This document shows positions 34,140 to 46,027 of a stretch of 64,000 bases of DNA, in pieces. A program made the position numbers and the translations under genes. This DNA comes from Plasmodium malariae (taxonomy: Eukaryota; Apicomplexa; Aconoidasida; Haemosporida; Plasmodiidae), in the NCBI RefSeq assembly GCF_900090045.1, contig NC_041783.1, positions 1,722,001 to 1,786,000 of the forward strand. The letters run 5' to 3'. Position 1 is the stretch's first letter, and each line of letters starts with the position of its first letter. Below the pieces are notes generated by a model. It searched no databases. It saw only the letters and a list, made by a program, of their open reading frames with translations, and had not been told where the DNA came from.

Positions 34140-35142
34140 AATGTAAACAAAGAGAAATTTAAGCTAATTATATAAAATAAGAAATGATCGAGTAAAAACA
34201 GAAGGTAGTATAAAAAGTAGAACATAATAAGCATATAATAATACATATAATAACAGGTATAAAAAGGTAACAATAAATATAAAAAATGGTGAGTTACGTT
34301 TTTTAACGTAAACAGAATATGAGTGAGGTAATACAAAAATCGTATTAAGGCATATAATGCATAAGTAATTTGTAAAAGGGTGGCACATACTTTTGCAAAA
34401 TAGTGGTACACAAATGTATGTATATATGTACATTTATACATTGTTATATATATGTATATGCAAATGTACATATATGCATATACATATGCTTATACAGCTA
34501 GCATACGTAATAACAACAGCACATGTAAGATCCATTTCAGCACCACATGTGAGACATAAAATTTTGAAAATTCATAAAAAGCGTTAAATAATGATGTTCG
34601 ACATTTCTGGTACTTCCGACCACGAACAAATTCGAAAGAAAAACATATGTATAATTAAGCACATTCGTAATATTTATTTTTCTTGGTGTGAATTATAGGT
34701 AAGGTGGTGAGAAAAAAACCCGCAAAACAATTTGTGTCATTTGTGTGTTCCTCACATAAAATAGTCATTCGTTCGTTTGTTATAGTAATATGTATATATA
34801 TATATATATATGTGCTTACATACTATTTACTTTTTTTAAAAATGCCAAATTTTTAACTCTCCGTCCTCATTAGGCTCATGCTTTGCAACTAATAGTTATT
34901 TTATATGCCGAATGTTCTTCCTTAATAACTGTTCACTAGCACTTGTACATTCGATTTATTAGTGAAGGGGAACCTACTTAACATATCTCATACAAACATA
35001 GAAATTTTGTTCCTTCTATTTATTTTTGATTTATTTTCTCTCTTATTCTTTACATTTCTTCCTTTTTCGTTACGTTTGCCCCTTGTTCCATCTGTTTCCT
35101 CCTTTTCTGTTATTTTTTTTTTTTTTTTTTTTTTTTTTACAT

Positions 35143-37119
35143 CTAGTCATTTTTCTTATCGCTTCTACCATTTTGCAACGCAACCACTTGTTTTGGCTGA
35201 TTATTCTGTCCGCTAATTTGACCTTGGCCTTGCGGTTGATCATGAGAAAGTTTTTCATTTCTGTTTTTATCTACTTTGTATATGCACCTTTGATAAATGT
35301 AACATAAAAATATGATATCATCACGGAAGCATGATAACTTATGCATCCATGGCATATCAATTAGAAAGAAAGCAATATCATCAATAAAGGTGTTCAACGA
35401 TTTGTATATAAGCGCTTTCCATGGTAAATGTTCAACTGATTTTAACTTATAATTTATGTAAAGTTGAGGTGTCATCATGATAAAACCAAAGGTATAAACT
35501 GTTCCCGCTAACACAGAGATAATATATGAATACCATGATTTATATTTATAATAAAAAAGAGAATAAATAGCGTATCCAATAAAACATGGTATTAAAACAA
35601 TTCCTACATATTTCACCGCTATTTTGTCATATTTTTTAGTCATAGATTCGGTATAATTTTTTTTATCTTTCAAAATAATAAAAGGATAATTTTTGCTAAA
35701 AGAAACGTGGACAGCTTTTGTTACTTTCCATGCTGATAATGCAACACCTACACACATTTCAAATAGTAATAACCATGAGGTATTTTCTGAATCATACAAA
35801 TATAATGCTAAAATGATATCACATACAAATGTCGTTATGACACTAAGTGCTGATAATCCTTCCATTGATTCATTCTGGTACCAGAATTGCATATCATTCT
35901 TGAATGCAAAAAAAGAGAATATAGAATGTAGTAATATAAATATAGCTGAAAAGATTAACATATATATATTAGTTGTCATTAATATTTTTTTCATCATATT
36001 TATTTCTTTATTGGCAGTTGCGTTAGTCAAGTTTTGAAAGGAAAATGTTTTGTTATTATTCCTATCCATTATTCGGATAGATGTATCCATTTGTTTTATA
36101 AACATATAATACATAAAACTACAAGTACCATAATTTATTTCTATGTTTAGTAATTTATTTTCATCCATATTTTTTTCTATTATTAAAAAGGAATCTACAT
36201 CCTTTATTTTTTTTCTTATCCTATATGGATCATATATAGAAATGTAGTTAGTTCTTTTATCTTTATCTTTTAGTAACACTTTATCTAACACATAATAATC
36301 ACTTTCAATTAACCAAAAATCAGATAAAAATATAGGTGGTGTATACGTATTTGTGTGTATATTAATTTTCCATGTTTTTAAATGAGGCATATTAAATTCA
36401 TTTATTCTATGTTGGGACAAATCATGTACAATATTGATGTCAATTCTTTTCTTTATATGATAGAACTCTTCTTTTTTCTCTTTTTTCTTTTGTTTCTTTT
36501 TCATGTTCTTGTAGTCTTCACCCATTAAACTATATTTTTCCTCTTCCTCTAACTCATATGGAAGCATCTTAACTGTTATTGGTATATTGTCAACTAAAAT
36601 TTGATTCTTAAATTCTTTTTTTATACTACTATTTAGTAAACAAGACATATCACGTTTTTTGTAAAAATGAAGAGGAATTACAGCAACAGATATATATTTT
36701 TCGTTCTTCCATGAATCATTTAGATAAAATGAATAATCAAATTTTTCATAATTACTAAATTTTCTATATATATATAATTCCTTTTCTCTTATTTGTATTA
36801 ACTTGCTATTATTTTTTATGTAATCAAAATTCACTGAATGGTTGTTACTTAAAAATATATATACATCAAATATATCCCCATTTTCAAAACTATTCTTTAA
36901 AAATAACTTATTCCCATCTATATTACCATTTTTAGGTACCATTTTATTTTTCCCTCCTGATATAAAATACATCACTAAATGCATTATTAGCATTTGAATA
37001 ATTATTGATACTAATTTTTGAAAAAATGGTACCCTCGCATTTTCATTACCATTATTGTTGTCATTCTGAGTGTTAGCCCCACTCGTTACAACGTTCTGAG
37101 AGCTTAATGCCGACCCCAT
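35143..37119 (-). CDS. CLPTM1-family multipass membrane protein (putative lipid scramblase family), 658 residues
   Basis: Single exon; the first ATG is 37119, giving MGSALSSQN. An N-terminal membrane segment (LVSIIIQMLIMHLVMYFIS) precedes a ~320-residue lumenal/extracellular-type domain. A cluster of membrane helices follows from about residue 380 (NIYMLIFSAIFILLHSIF; ALSVITTFVCDIILALYLY; WLLLFEMCVGVALSAW; YVGIVLIPCFIGYAIYSLF). The family signature TPQLYINYKLKSVEHLPW, then NTFIDDIAFFLIDMP and FRDDIIFLCYIYQR, closely matches human CLPTM1/CLPTM1L. CLPTM1L has been shown to scramble glucosaminyl-phosphatidylinositol in the ER during GPI-anchor synthesis, and CLPTM1 influences receptor traffic; which applies here is unknown. 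The tail is Gln-rich (QPQGQGQISGQNNQPKQ). Length is typical of the family. MGxxxS at the N-terminus fits an N-myristoylation site, which is unusual for the family. Confidence 0.92.
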   Translation of the reverse strand: MGSALSSQNVVTSGANTQNDNNNGNENARVPFFQKLVSIIIQMLIMHLVMYFISGGKNKMVPKNGNIDGNKLFLKNSFENGDIFDVYIFLSNNHSVNFDYIKNNSKLIQIREKELYIYRKFSNYEKFDYSFYLNDSWKNEKYISVAVIPLHFYKKRDMSCLLNSSIKKEFKNQILVDNIPITVKMLPYELEEEEKYSLMGEDYKNMKKKQKKKEKKEEFYHIKKRIDINIVHDLSQHRINEFNMPHLKTWKINIHTNTYTPPIFLSDFWLIESDYYVLDKVLLKDKDKRTNYISIYDPYRIRKKIKDVDSFLIIEKNMDENKLLNIEINYGTCSFMYYMFIKQMDTSIRIMDRNNNKTFSFQNLTNATANKEINMMKKILMTTNIYMLIFSAIFILLHSIFSFFAFKNDMQFWYQNESMEGLSALSVITTFVCDIILALYLYDSENTSWLLLFEMCVGVALSAWKVTKAVHVSFSKNYPFIILKDKKNYTESMTKKYDKIAVKYVGIVLIPCFIGYAIYSLFYYKYKSWYSYIISVLAGTVYTFGFIMMTPQLYINYKLKSVEHLPWKALIYKSLNTFIDDIAFFLIDMPWMHKLSCFRDDIIFLCYIYQRCIYKVDKNRNEKLSHDQPQGQGQISGQNNQPKQVVALQNGRSDKKND

Positions 37120-39487
37120 CTTTCCTTTCAAGCGAATCGATAATTATGTTATATATATTATATATATGTTTGTAGGTATGTATGGGTATGTATGTACATG
37201 CGTGCTTGTAAATGTAAGGGTACAAATACATATATGCAAAAACGAACAAAAATTAGTAAAAGCGAATGTGTACACAATACTTATATATATAAATATATAA
37301 ACATATATATGTATACACGAAACGGTATATGATAGAAGTGAGTATCTCCGATATGTTCTTTTTTATTGTATCCCTTGAAACCTCTTACGTGTAATTTTTA
37401 TGAAGTCGTCCACACTCAGGCAATTCAAAAGTAAATACATACATCAATTTGATTTTTTACAAAATAAATAAATTTATTCGTAATTTATATTATAACCTGT
37501 TTATGAATACGTGCACAATTGCCTAATCAATTTTTTTACTCTCAGATCACGCTTTTCTTAATTATTTCCATGTAAACTTGACATAGTTCTTTTCCGTAGT
37601 CACTGATGGGGCGTACAATATGTACATTATACGTGCATATATACATATATATATGTAAACATATGTGCATAGATATAAACAAACTTATATAAAAACATAT
37701 ACACAGAAATAAATATATATGTGTATATGTTACATTTTACATAATCAACCCTGATAATGCTACATATATGCATATATATATACGTATGCATTTCTTATAT
37801 ACGCTAGTTTTATTGCTTAAGCTTTTTCATGTGATAAACCCAATTAATACTTTTTACCATCATGTTGCAGAATTTAAAATAAATAATATATTTTTTTTAA
37901 TTTAATAAAAAACTAACAGTAGCATAATTTATTAACACTTAAATATTACACTTGCTCAATTTAAAAATACATCAAGGTGTTCTGTTTATTTTTCCTTGCG
38001 TATTTAAAAGGCAAGGCTTTTTTTTTTTTTTTTTTTTACACATTTAATAAATTACGTACTTATAATTTATCACATACTTAAAGCGATATTAAGAATGTAT
38101 CTACTCAGCAATTGTTACTTAATTAGTCGATCTTCGCTAAGTGCATTTATACAATATGCATGTGAATATATATATGTATCACGTATGTATTATGTATGTA
38201 CGTTTGTGTAACTCTGTTTTAATTCGTATTTTAATGTATTTTGTTTAATTATATGATATAATTCTTGCCTTCTCTTCCTTGGTCAAAGGTTCATTCTTGA
38301 ATATATATAAAATTGAGCACTGGTTTTTGCGAACGAGAGAAAAATGAAAAGTATTAAGTTGGGAAGTTCATTTTTTTTTTAAATTTTTGTAATCTATTAA
38401 GTAAATATATACGTACCCACATACATACATTGTATAAGTGTTTTTGTTTGCAAGGGTTTACTGAATACTTGTAATCTAAGAAAATTAAAAAAAAAAAAAA
38501 AAAGAGAAAGGATATACATTTTTCTATGAAAATAGCTTATTTACTTTAACATACATAAGTTGGAATATTATACACATTTGAATATATGCTTGCTATTTAC
38601 TGTGAATCCTATAAATATGTGCAGTTGTATTATTCCGTGATTTTACATAACTCAAAATAAAAAAAAATTTCTAACATTTTCAGGTGAAATAATGTTTTTT
38701 CATCTTTTTTAAAAAAACAAAAAAAACATAAATATAAACACTAATGTGAACACAAACGTAAACATAATACGTAAAATATAAAACCTTTTTGTTAAACAGT
38801 CGAAATATGGAAAACTCTATTTTAAAAAAGTAAAATGGGATAAATGGAGCACATTTTAATCAGTGTGTGCAAGACGCATGTATATTTTAAAGTATTTTTC
38901 TCCCTTCGTTAATAGTCCATTATATACGAAAAAAAAGCAACATAAAATGAAAGAGAGAAATTGATTAAATGATATTACATGATACTTTTCTTATATTTCA
39001 GAAATCTTGAAAATATATAAAATGTAGAATTAAAAAAAAGGAAATTTGCTTTTTGTTACAACTTTTAGTGTGCACTCTTTTTTATTAATCTTAAATGTTT
39101 AAAATTATGCAAACTTTTTGGAGAAGTATTTTGGATAAATAAAGTGCCTCACATTTCTGAAAATGTTGCTTTTGTTAAAGCAATGTACACATGTATGCAT
39201 ATATGTGTACCATATGCATATAATATTCAGTGGGATGTCCAAATAACGTGTTAAAAATTAAACTTATTATGCCACATGTTATATGCAAAACATTTGCAAC
39301 AAAAAGATACGCAAAAAAAATAAGAAATTTTTGAATATAAACAAACGAATGAAAGTAAGGAAGATGTTTCTTTTCCTTTCTTTTTATTAAGGAAAACTGA
39401 CACAAGGCTGTGCATATAGATTCTAAAATGTATGTACTAATTATGAGCAGCATTGTAAATATTAAAAAGGAGAAAAATGTAATGGCA

Positions 39488-39542
<55 letters not shown>

Positions 39543-39817
39543 AAAAGCACATGTTTGCGGAATGCACGATTCTTTGGTAAATACAAAAAAAAAAAAAAAA
39601 AGGAAGCATTCAGAGGTGAAAATTGTCCTAATATAAAAATGTATATATATATATATATATATAAATGAACTATATATATTTTGGTTGTACTTCTTAAAAT
39701 TGGCCCATTTTACAGTTGAGGTAAAAAATGAAATCTGTAAAAAGTTATATTATTACATATATATAAAGTAAGCATATGTGATGGCCGCTTTTTTTTTTTT
39801 TTTTTTTGGTGGTAACA
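37120..39817. other. Intergenic spacer, 2.7 kb
   Basis: Between two minus-strand genes. AT-rich with frequent tatatgtacata motifs, poly-T at about 38020-38037, poly-A at about 38488-38503 and (TA)n at 39490-39538. No gene could be supported on either strand. Confidence 0.65.
39490..39538. repeat. (TA)n microsatellite
   Basis: About 48 bases of AT dinucleotide. Confidence 0.95.
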
Positions 39818-41089
39818 TTAAACGTTCGCTAACGTTTTAGCGAGCACTCGTCCCCTGCCACAAGAAATATCACAAACAATTTCGTTATTAAATAGTTTGG
39901 AATCCACTAAAGTTGGTTCGTTATGATTTTTTTTATCATTTAATGCTAAACAGGATGAGTTATATTTACCCCAGGAATACAATTTATTATCTGAGAGTAA
40001 CATAGAATAGTAGTAAGTACTTCCACCTGCTTGAATTTTCTCAATATCTTTTTTAATTATACTATTTTCATATTGTGGGTTTAAAGTTATGGCCTTTGGT
40101 TCTAACCATGCCCTTGATCCCCAGAAATAGATAATATTATTTTCTGAACAAGCAATCATATGATTATCTCCACAAGCAATAAATTTTATTTTAATATTTT
40201 CCATTTCGAAATATTTTACTTTATTTGGATATACTTCGTGAGAATATAAATCACCTATACTATTTTCAATACCTAATTGTCCATAGTCATTTCTTCCCCA
40301 AACATAAACCTCACCATTAGTCGATAAGGCAGCAGAAAAACTATGACCACAACAGATATGTTTGATAATTATATTGTTACTTATAAAATAATCGATTTCT
40401 TCAAAAAATAATTGATCTCCATGATTTCCTTTGCCTAGCCGTCCAAATTCACCTCGTCCACATCCATACACTTTTCCATTTTTTGTTAATACTAAACTAT
40501 GTTGTTCACCACAACATATATTTGTAAATTCTGAATCTTCATTTTTAAATGATTCAATTCTTTTAGGGATATTTACATTTTGTTTACTACCATGTCCTAA
40601 CCCGTTTGCACCTCTAAAAAAGTTTCCTCCCCATCCCCAGCTGTACAAATCATTATTCTCATCTACAGCTAAGGTGTGCCTATAACCACAACAAACATCT
40701 GTAAATTTTATATTATTTACATTATTTACTTCTTTCGGTATTAACGAATAATTATTACTTTTTTCATTTTCATCTAAATTTCTGCCTAATTGACCTTTGT
40801 CGTTTAAACCGTATGTGAAAATTTTCCCTTCTACTATAAAAGCTGCATGGTTGCAACCAGCTGACAATTTTTCAATCTTTACATTTTCAAAATTTGGTAC
40901 CTTCTCAGGTAACTGACTTTTTTCCCCAACTTTTATGGAGGAAAATATACTATCACCTGAACAACCCCATCTCCATAAGTTATATTTTCTTTCCTTTTTT
41001 TCTTCTACTTTTTTTTTACTGCTATAATATTTTAAATCGCATATAAAAAAGCGACTTCTTCCCTTTAAAGTGTTACGAATTTTTTGCAT
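39818..41089 (-). CDS. RCC1-repeat beta-propeller protein, possibly mitochondrial (RCC1L-like), 423 residues
   Basis: Single exon with clear ATG. About seven RCC1-type blades are visible: LWRWGCSGDS, TYGLNDKGQLG, SWGWGGNFFRGANGLG, GCGRGEFGRLGKG, VWGRNDYGQLG, FWGSRAWLEP and SWGKYN. They alternate with the companion CCGxxH[TS] strands (CCGYRHTLAV, CCGEQHSLVL, CCGHSFSAAL, ACGDNHMIAC). The protein is nearly all propeller, with little low-complexity sequence, unlike its neighbours. The N-terminus MQKIRNTLKGRSRFFICDLK is basic and without acids until residue 18, compatible with a mitochondrial presequence. This recalls the mitochondrial RCC1L/WBSCR16 subfamily, which acts in mitoribosome assembly, rather than the nuclear Ran exchange factor. 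The RCC1 fold is certain; the location and role are inference. Confidence 0.9.
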   Translation of the reverse strand: MQKIRNTLKGRSRFFICDLKYYSSKKKVEEKKERKYNLWRWGCSGDSIFSSIKVGEKSQLPEKVPNFENVKIEKLSAGCNHAAFIVEGKIFTYGLNDKGQLGRNLDENEKSNNYSLIPKEVNNVNNIKFTDVCCGYRHTLAVDENNDLYSWGWGGNFFRGANGLGHGSKQNVNIPKRIESFKNEDSEFTNICCGEQHSLVLTKNGKVYGCGRGEFGRLGKGNHGDQLFFEEIDYFISNNIIIKHICCGHSFSAALSTNGEVYVWGRNDYGQLGIENSIGDLYSHEVYPNKVKYFEMENIKIKFIACGDNHMIACSENNIIYFWGSRAWLEPKAITLNPQYENSIIKKDIEKIQAGGSTYYYSMLLSDNKLYSWGKYNSSCLALNDKKNHNEPTLVDSKLFNNEIVCDISCGRGRVLAKTLANV

Positions 41090-42643
41090 TTTAACATTTT
41101 AAGTGTTCAAATGGCTGAAGTGTGTTTACAAATATAGTACAGTGAGCATTAAAATTTATGAAAAAAAAAAAAAAAAAAGTTCAAGGATGACAGGCTCAAT
41201 GGGCATACTATTAAATAGAAGAGAATGTACTTATAAATAACATGTAAATATTAATGAATATATATTAGTATGTAATATATTTGTAATGTATCCATATATA
41301 CATACTTGGCGCCTAGTATGACTACTTCTACACTGATGATACAAGCATTTATTTTTTTTTCTATTTTTATTACGTGCGTTATTACTCTTTTGTAAATTTT
41401 TTCATATCAACGATATACGGAAAAGCTAAGTTACCACTTGGCTTATAAAAAAAACAACACTTTCACCTACGTTTATGATTGTGGATATTATTTTATAAGT
41501 AATGTTATGCTATAAACGGAAAAAGATACAAATTTTCGAATTACTACAAATGTATGTTATTGAGATAGAGGTTTACATGTACATATGTATACATATACAT
41601 ATATATATATATGCAATTTCAAAGTTTACCAATATTATTGCTATTTGTTGGTTTAAAATTGTAAACGTGAGAAAATAAAAAGAAATACCTCATAAAAAAA
41701 AAAAATAAATATAATTTGGTGTTTTTTTTATTTTTTTATTCAAATGTTTATGGACCCATAAAATGTTATAAAGGGAAAAAATTAGCATAACATGATGAAT
41801 GTAGAGAATTACAAAATTAGTATGACCTATATCTTGTACATTATATATTTGCCTATTGAGGAAGTTTTTTTTTTATGCTTTTTTCTTATAACGGAAAAGG
41901 TGAATCTATATATGAATATGTATATATACATGCATAATATATGCATGCAACTGCGACTTAATTTCATTATTATATTTTTTTTCCTGTATAATAGGAATGT
42001 TAATAATAAGGGAAAGAATTATTTTTAACAATATTTTATGTTACATGAAAAGCTTATCCATGCATACCTAAAAGATGTCCAAATATGAATCGATACATGG
42101 AAAGATGTAATGTTCATTTGTTCGAGTATTTCTCTTCTTGCTAAAGCAAAGTGTATAACAGGAACATATACATATATATATATGTATGATCGTACATATA
42201 TGTAACTACAACCACTTTTAATGACATTTATGGATCTTACGTACCCGTGAACAGGCTAAGAAAGGTTTTAAATAACAAAAAATATTAAACAGTAAATTTA
42301 TATTACTTTTTTTCTTTTATTCTGTAAATATAATGCATTCCGAGTTGCTGTATTACAAAAATGTGTACATATATGCAGGCACATATATGTATATAATATG
42401 CATGTTCTATTGTGTTACACATACTGAAATACATATATATATTGTTCAGAAAACAAAAAAATTCACGCAAAAAAAAAAAAAAAAAGGAAAAAATGGAAAC
42501 AAAAGAAAGGAAAATTACTTGTAAAAAGAATATTGCTTGATATGCATACGTAATCACTTACCTAATTATTTTTGCACATATCGATAAATTAATGTATCAA
42601 TCATTTCTTCAGTAACTTTAATTTGTAATAAAGTTCATAGATT
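41090..42643. other. Intergenic spacer, 1.55 kb
   Basis: Between two minus-strand genes. AT-rich with small tatatgtacata arrays and a poly-A at 42471-42485. A possible tiny plus-strand membrane ORF at 41792 is discussed under rejected items. Confidence 0.65.
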
Positions 42644-43333
42644 TTACCAACTTGCCTTAACGAAACCAGGAAAAAACATATTTTGTATCAATTTTCGAGC
42701 TTGATGTCTACACAGACCGAAAAATGCGTTATAGCCTCTTGCTCTCCCTAAAAAGATGTGTACGTTTTTGGGTATGTTATTAATCAAAAGTATATACACA
42801 CGGGTAGAGACGAAAGCGTGTACATACACGCAAATACATATGCAATCCTGCACGGAAATGTACACACTTGTGTATGTATGCACGGGTATATGTGCGTATC
42901 TAGGTATATATACTCATTTTCATATCAGACCTGTTATTGCACATCTGTTTCTGAACCTTACTGGGCAGGAATCCCTCGGTAACAATGAGAGTTTGTATTT
43001 CCAGTAAACATATTCAATGGGAGACGATGCTTCTGATATATATTTTTTTAATAACTCCCTTTTTTCCTTATATCTTTCAATAAGATATTTTCTTTTTAAG
43101 TTCCTTTGAATTTTTGCTTCATGTCTTTTTATAACAGTATATTTGTTATTTGGGTCTAACCTCTTTTTTAAATTTAAAGGGTTTATTGTTTTTAAATAAT
43201 TTTGTTTCCTCTTCTTTTGAAAAGTTGAATAGTTATTTAAAAATAAATGACAAGTGTACTTCACTTTAATGCTAAAAATGTGTGAATGGACTAAAATAAG
43301 GTAAGAAAGGAAAAATTTCATAAAACTCAACAT
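42644..43333 (-). CDS. Organellar ribosomal protein uS14 (probably apicoplast), two exons, 168 residues
   Basis: Exons 42931-43333 and 42644-42747 on the minus strand (507 bases). Donor acag/gtctga and acceptor ttttttag-type (ctttttag/ggagag); the split Gly codon restores RCAITGRARGYNAFFGL. Signature uS14 features: KRHEAKIQRNLKRKYLIERY, LLPRDSCPVRFRNRC, FGLCRHQARKLI and the terminal GFVKASW. Only one cysteine of the potential zinc-binding set is placed in each half, so it is likely the zinc-free bacterial type. The N-terminus MLSFMKFFLSYLILVHSHIF is a signal-peptide-like hydrophobic stretch followed by a basic, acid-free region (KVKYTCHLFLNNYSTFQKKR), the classic bipartite apicoplast leader. 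A mitochondrial location is the alternative. The short size matches the family plus leader. Confidence 0.9.
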
Positions 43334-44315
43334 TTCACATCTTTACGAATGAAAAGTAAGGTCTGCAAAAATGGTGAAAAATAATATCCAAAAAGAAAAA
43401 AAAAAGGGTTTGTGTGATTAATTGAATACACCAAATAGCGCAAAAATTATGATAAGTACATATATTATATAATACATATATAAGTACACACGCAGTTATA
43501 AATGTGCATGTATTTTATTACATTTGGGCTCTTCAGCGTTAACGATTGACAGTTAATTTATTTTTTGCTATTTTATGAAAACTGTTCTTTTTTTAATCAT
43601 TCCAATAGGGGAAAAAATGCCTTATAAATGGTTTTAAAAAATGTTGTAAGAAAATCTTTTAAATATTTTTTATTTTTTGACCCCGGTTAATTCTTTCAAG
43701 TAAAAACAAATGAGTGCAAAAAAACTTTCATACTAAAACAGGTGATAAGGAAAATTGTGGAACTTGCGTTTCATACATAATTGAGTTTATCCTTTTCTCT
43801 TTTTGAACAATAAAAAAATAGTACTATTTGCATTCTTTTTGAATTTGCATTATTATGAAAAAATACTCTTCCTATTTATACATGGAAATGCAATTTTTTA
43901 AAAATGCTAAACGTTTCAAAAGAATTAAACATTTTAAAAAAATATAAGAAATAAATTTATGAAATGTAAAAATTAATTTAATTAAATGAAAACAAAAAGA
44001 GCTATATTATTTAAAAAAAAAAAAAAAGAACCTTTTACATTTTGTGTAAAAAATAAAAAAAAAAATATATATTTTATCAGAAAAACAATTCACAGTTGGT
44101 TACTGTTAAAAGGTGAATTATTCATAATTGGTTAATTATTTATAATAGTTTAATTATTCATAAATACTGATTATTTATAAATGCTAAATTTTTCATAAAA
44201 GCTAAATTGTTTATAATTAAAAGTTTTTACAACTATTTTAGTATATGGGAAGTGGTGAATATAGGAATGTGACTGTACACACATATAATGAACCATGCAC
44301 AGGGGAAGACGACTG
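43334..44315. other. Intergenic spacer, 1 kb
   Basis: Between two minus-strand genes. It contains an irregular repeat of taattattcataaa/ttgtttataa units at about 44115-44220 and poly-A blocks. No gene seen. Confidence 0.7.
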
Positions 44316-46027
44316 TTATAAACAAATAATATGATCAATTGAACTTTTGTTTTGAGTGAGAAAATGTTGACGAGGGTTCATAATTTCACGATGAATAGTG
44401 TTATATTTAACATATTTGGGTATGCTATTTTCTATATGTTCTAAGGAAGCAATATTTGCTTTATTAGTTAGTATACCAGTTATATTACTTTTTGAGATTA
44501 TGCCCTTATTCAAATAATTCTTGGTAATGATAGAGTTTTTTTTATTATCTTCAACACTGACCTCATCCATCAAATTATTTAATCTCTGCTTTATATCAGC
44601 ATTATAATCAACAATTTTATTTAGCGATTTTTGTGTTTGCAGGTTTCTCCCATTTTGTGTTTTGTATAGTTCAACTTCATCTTGTATGTTTATAGTTTTT
44701 GATGTAATATTTTCAATCAAATTCGTATTTTTAATATTACCCTTATCAGAACTTACCATATATTTTTTTTTTTTTTCAAATTTTGTACATAGTACATCAT
44801 CTGGAGAATATTCCAATTCTGTCTTATGATTATTATAAATTGAAAAGTTGTTTTCTTTACTTAAATAAGAATTCTTAGAATTTGATGATTCATTATCTAC
44901 ATTTTTAATGGATTCACATAAACTTTTAATTTTCTCTATATTTCTGTTGTAACATAAATCGTAATCGCATTTTTTTCCTGAATTTTTCGGTGATAAAATA
45001 TAATTCTTTGATGATAATTCCTTCTGTAATTTTAATGCATTGGGGATAACATTCTTTACTCCAAGACCATGTCTTGTGCTACTTACCTCGTCTTTTTTTT
45101 TTTCTATTTTCAAATCTTTATCACCCTCATCGTTGAAACCATCTTCGCTGATACTGTTCTCATTGACACCGTCCTCGTTAGCACTGCAAACCCTATTGTT
45201 GTTATTGCCATAAAAGGAAGTATTAGAAAAAGATAAGGGAAACGCCTGATGTTTTAGATGACTATTTGAATGAACCTTTTCTTTATACTTAATCGAGCTA
45301 ACATTTGGAGATGTTCTCCCAGGGGTACTACAACCATTGTCTTTGTCACATGAAATAATTGATTCTATAGTTTTATTTAAGTCAAAAAAAAAATTTTTAA
45401 AGTATTTGTCTTGTTTACCAATTAACTCATTGTATTCATTTTCTTTATCTTTCTATGTCAAAAAGAGGGGAAGGAAAAAAAAAAAATAATAAAATAAAAT
45501 AAAAAGTAAACACAGAATAATTAGGAAAAACAAAGCTTAAGGGAGCAGGAAGAAGCAAAATAAAAGTACAATGGGTAGATATATTCGTGCACTACTTTTT
45601 TTCACTTCATTCTTCATGTTTGTTTATATATAACATTTTTATATGTCTATATCATATTCTATAGAAACATTTTACCTTTTTTTTTTTTTTTTTTTTTACT
45701 TTTTTTACAACTTACTGCGAATCTTACGAGCATGTTTACTTTATTTTTTAACTCTTTAAACTTACGATTATAGCTTATTTTATTTTGATAAAAGCGATCA
45801 TAATCTTTTGTTAAATTTTCTAAGTGTTTAACCCTCACACTTAAGATATTTATTTTCTTCAAAGATTCCATATTAATTGAATGTAACCTTTTGTTTTCGC
45901 TGTTTAAGAATATTATTAAATTTTTCAGTTCTTCTAAAGTTTCACATTCATTTTCTCTTAGCATTTCTAAAATGTAGTTCTTTTCAATTTTTACTTGTTT
46001 GTCGTTAGGTTCATTGCTCACTTTCAT
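44316..46027 (-). CDS. Coiled-coil protein of unknown function, two exons, 482 residues
   Basis: Exons 45716-46027 (104 codons) and 44316-45452 (379 codons with stop), joined in phase. The donor is gca/gtaagt and the acceptor acatag/aaag, giving NKVNMLVRFA-KDKENEYNEL across the junction. Exon 1 encodes a heptad-rich coiled coil (NYILEMLRENECETLEELKN, LNSENKRLHSINMESLKK, ILSVRVKHLENLTKDYDRFY) that continues into exon 2 (YNELIGKQDKYFKNFFFDLN). The rest is polar, Asn/Ser/Lys-rich and probably disordered, with CSTPGRTSPN as a possible proline-directed phosphosite cluster. There is no signal peptide or membrane segment. Not recognised. It shares a 730-bp divergent promoter region with the EF-hand gene. 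Confidence 0.8.

Larger units (their letters stand above)
32709..35142. other. Intergenic spacer, 2.4 kb
   Basis: Upstream of the SMG9-like gene and downstream of the CLPTM1-like gene, both on the minus strand. It contains poly-T/poly-A blocks at about 32742-32832, a 30-bp repeat at 33391-33480, (TA)n at 34090-34136 and a poly-T of about 24 at 35115-35138. Open frames here are low-complexity and I do not support any. Confidence 0.7.

Noticed and set aside
41281..41345. Possible C/D-box snoRNA (tgatgat present)
   Set aside because: The C box base is wrong (ctgatga) and no D box follows at a suitable distance.
41792..42028. Tiny plus-strand gene (MMNVENYKISMTYILYIIYL), with or without an intron at 41900-41994
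   Set aside because: Splice signals are plausible, but the product would be only 38 or 78 residues with no recognised family; not distinguishable from chance.
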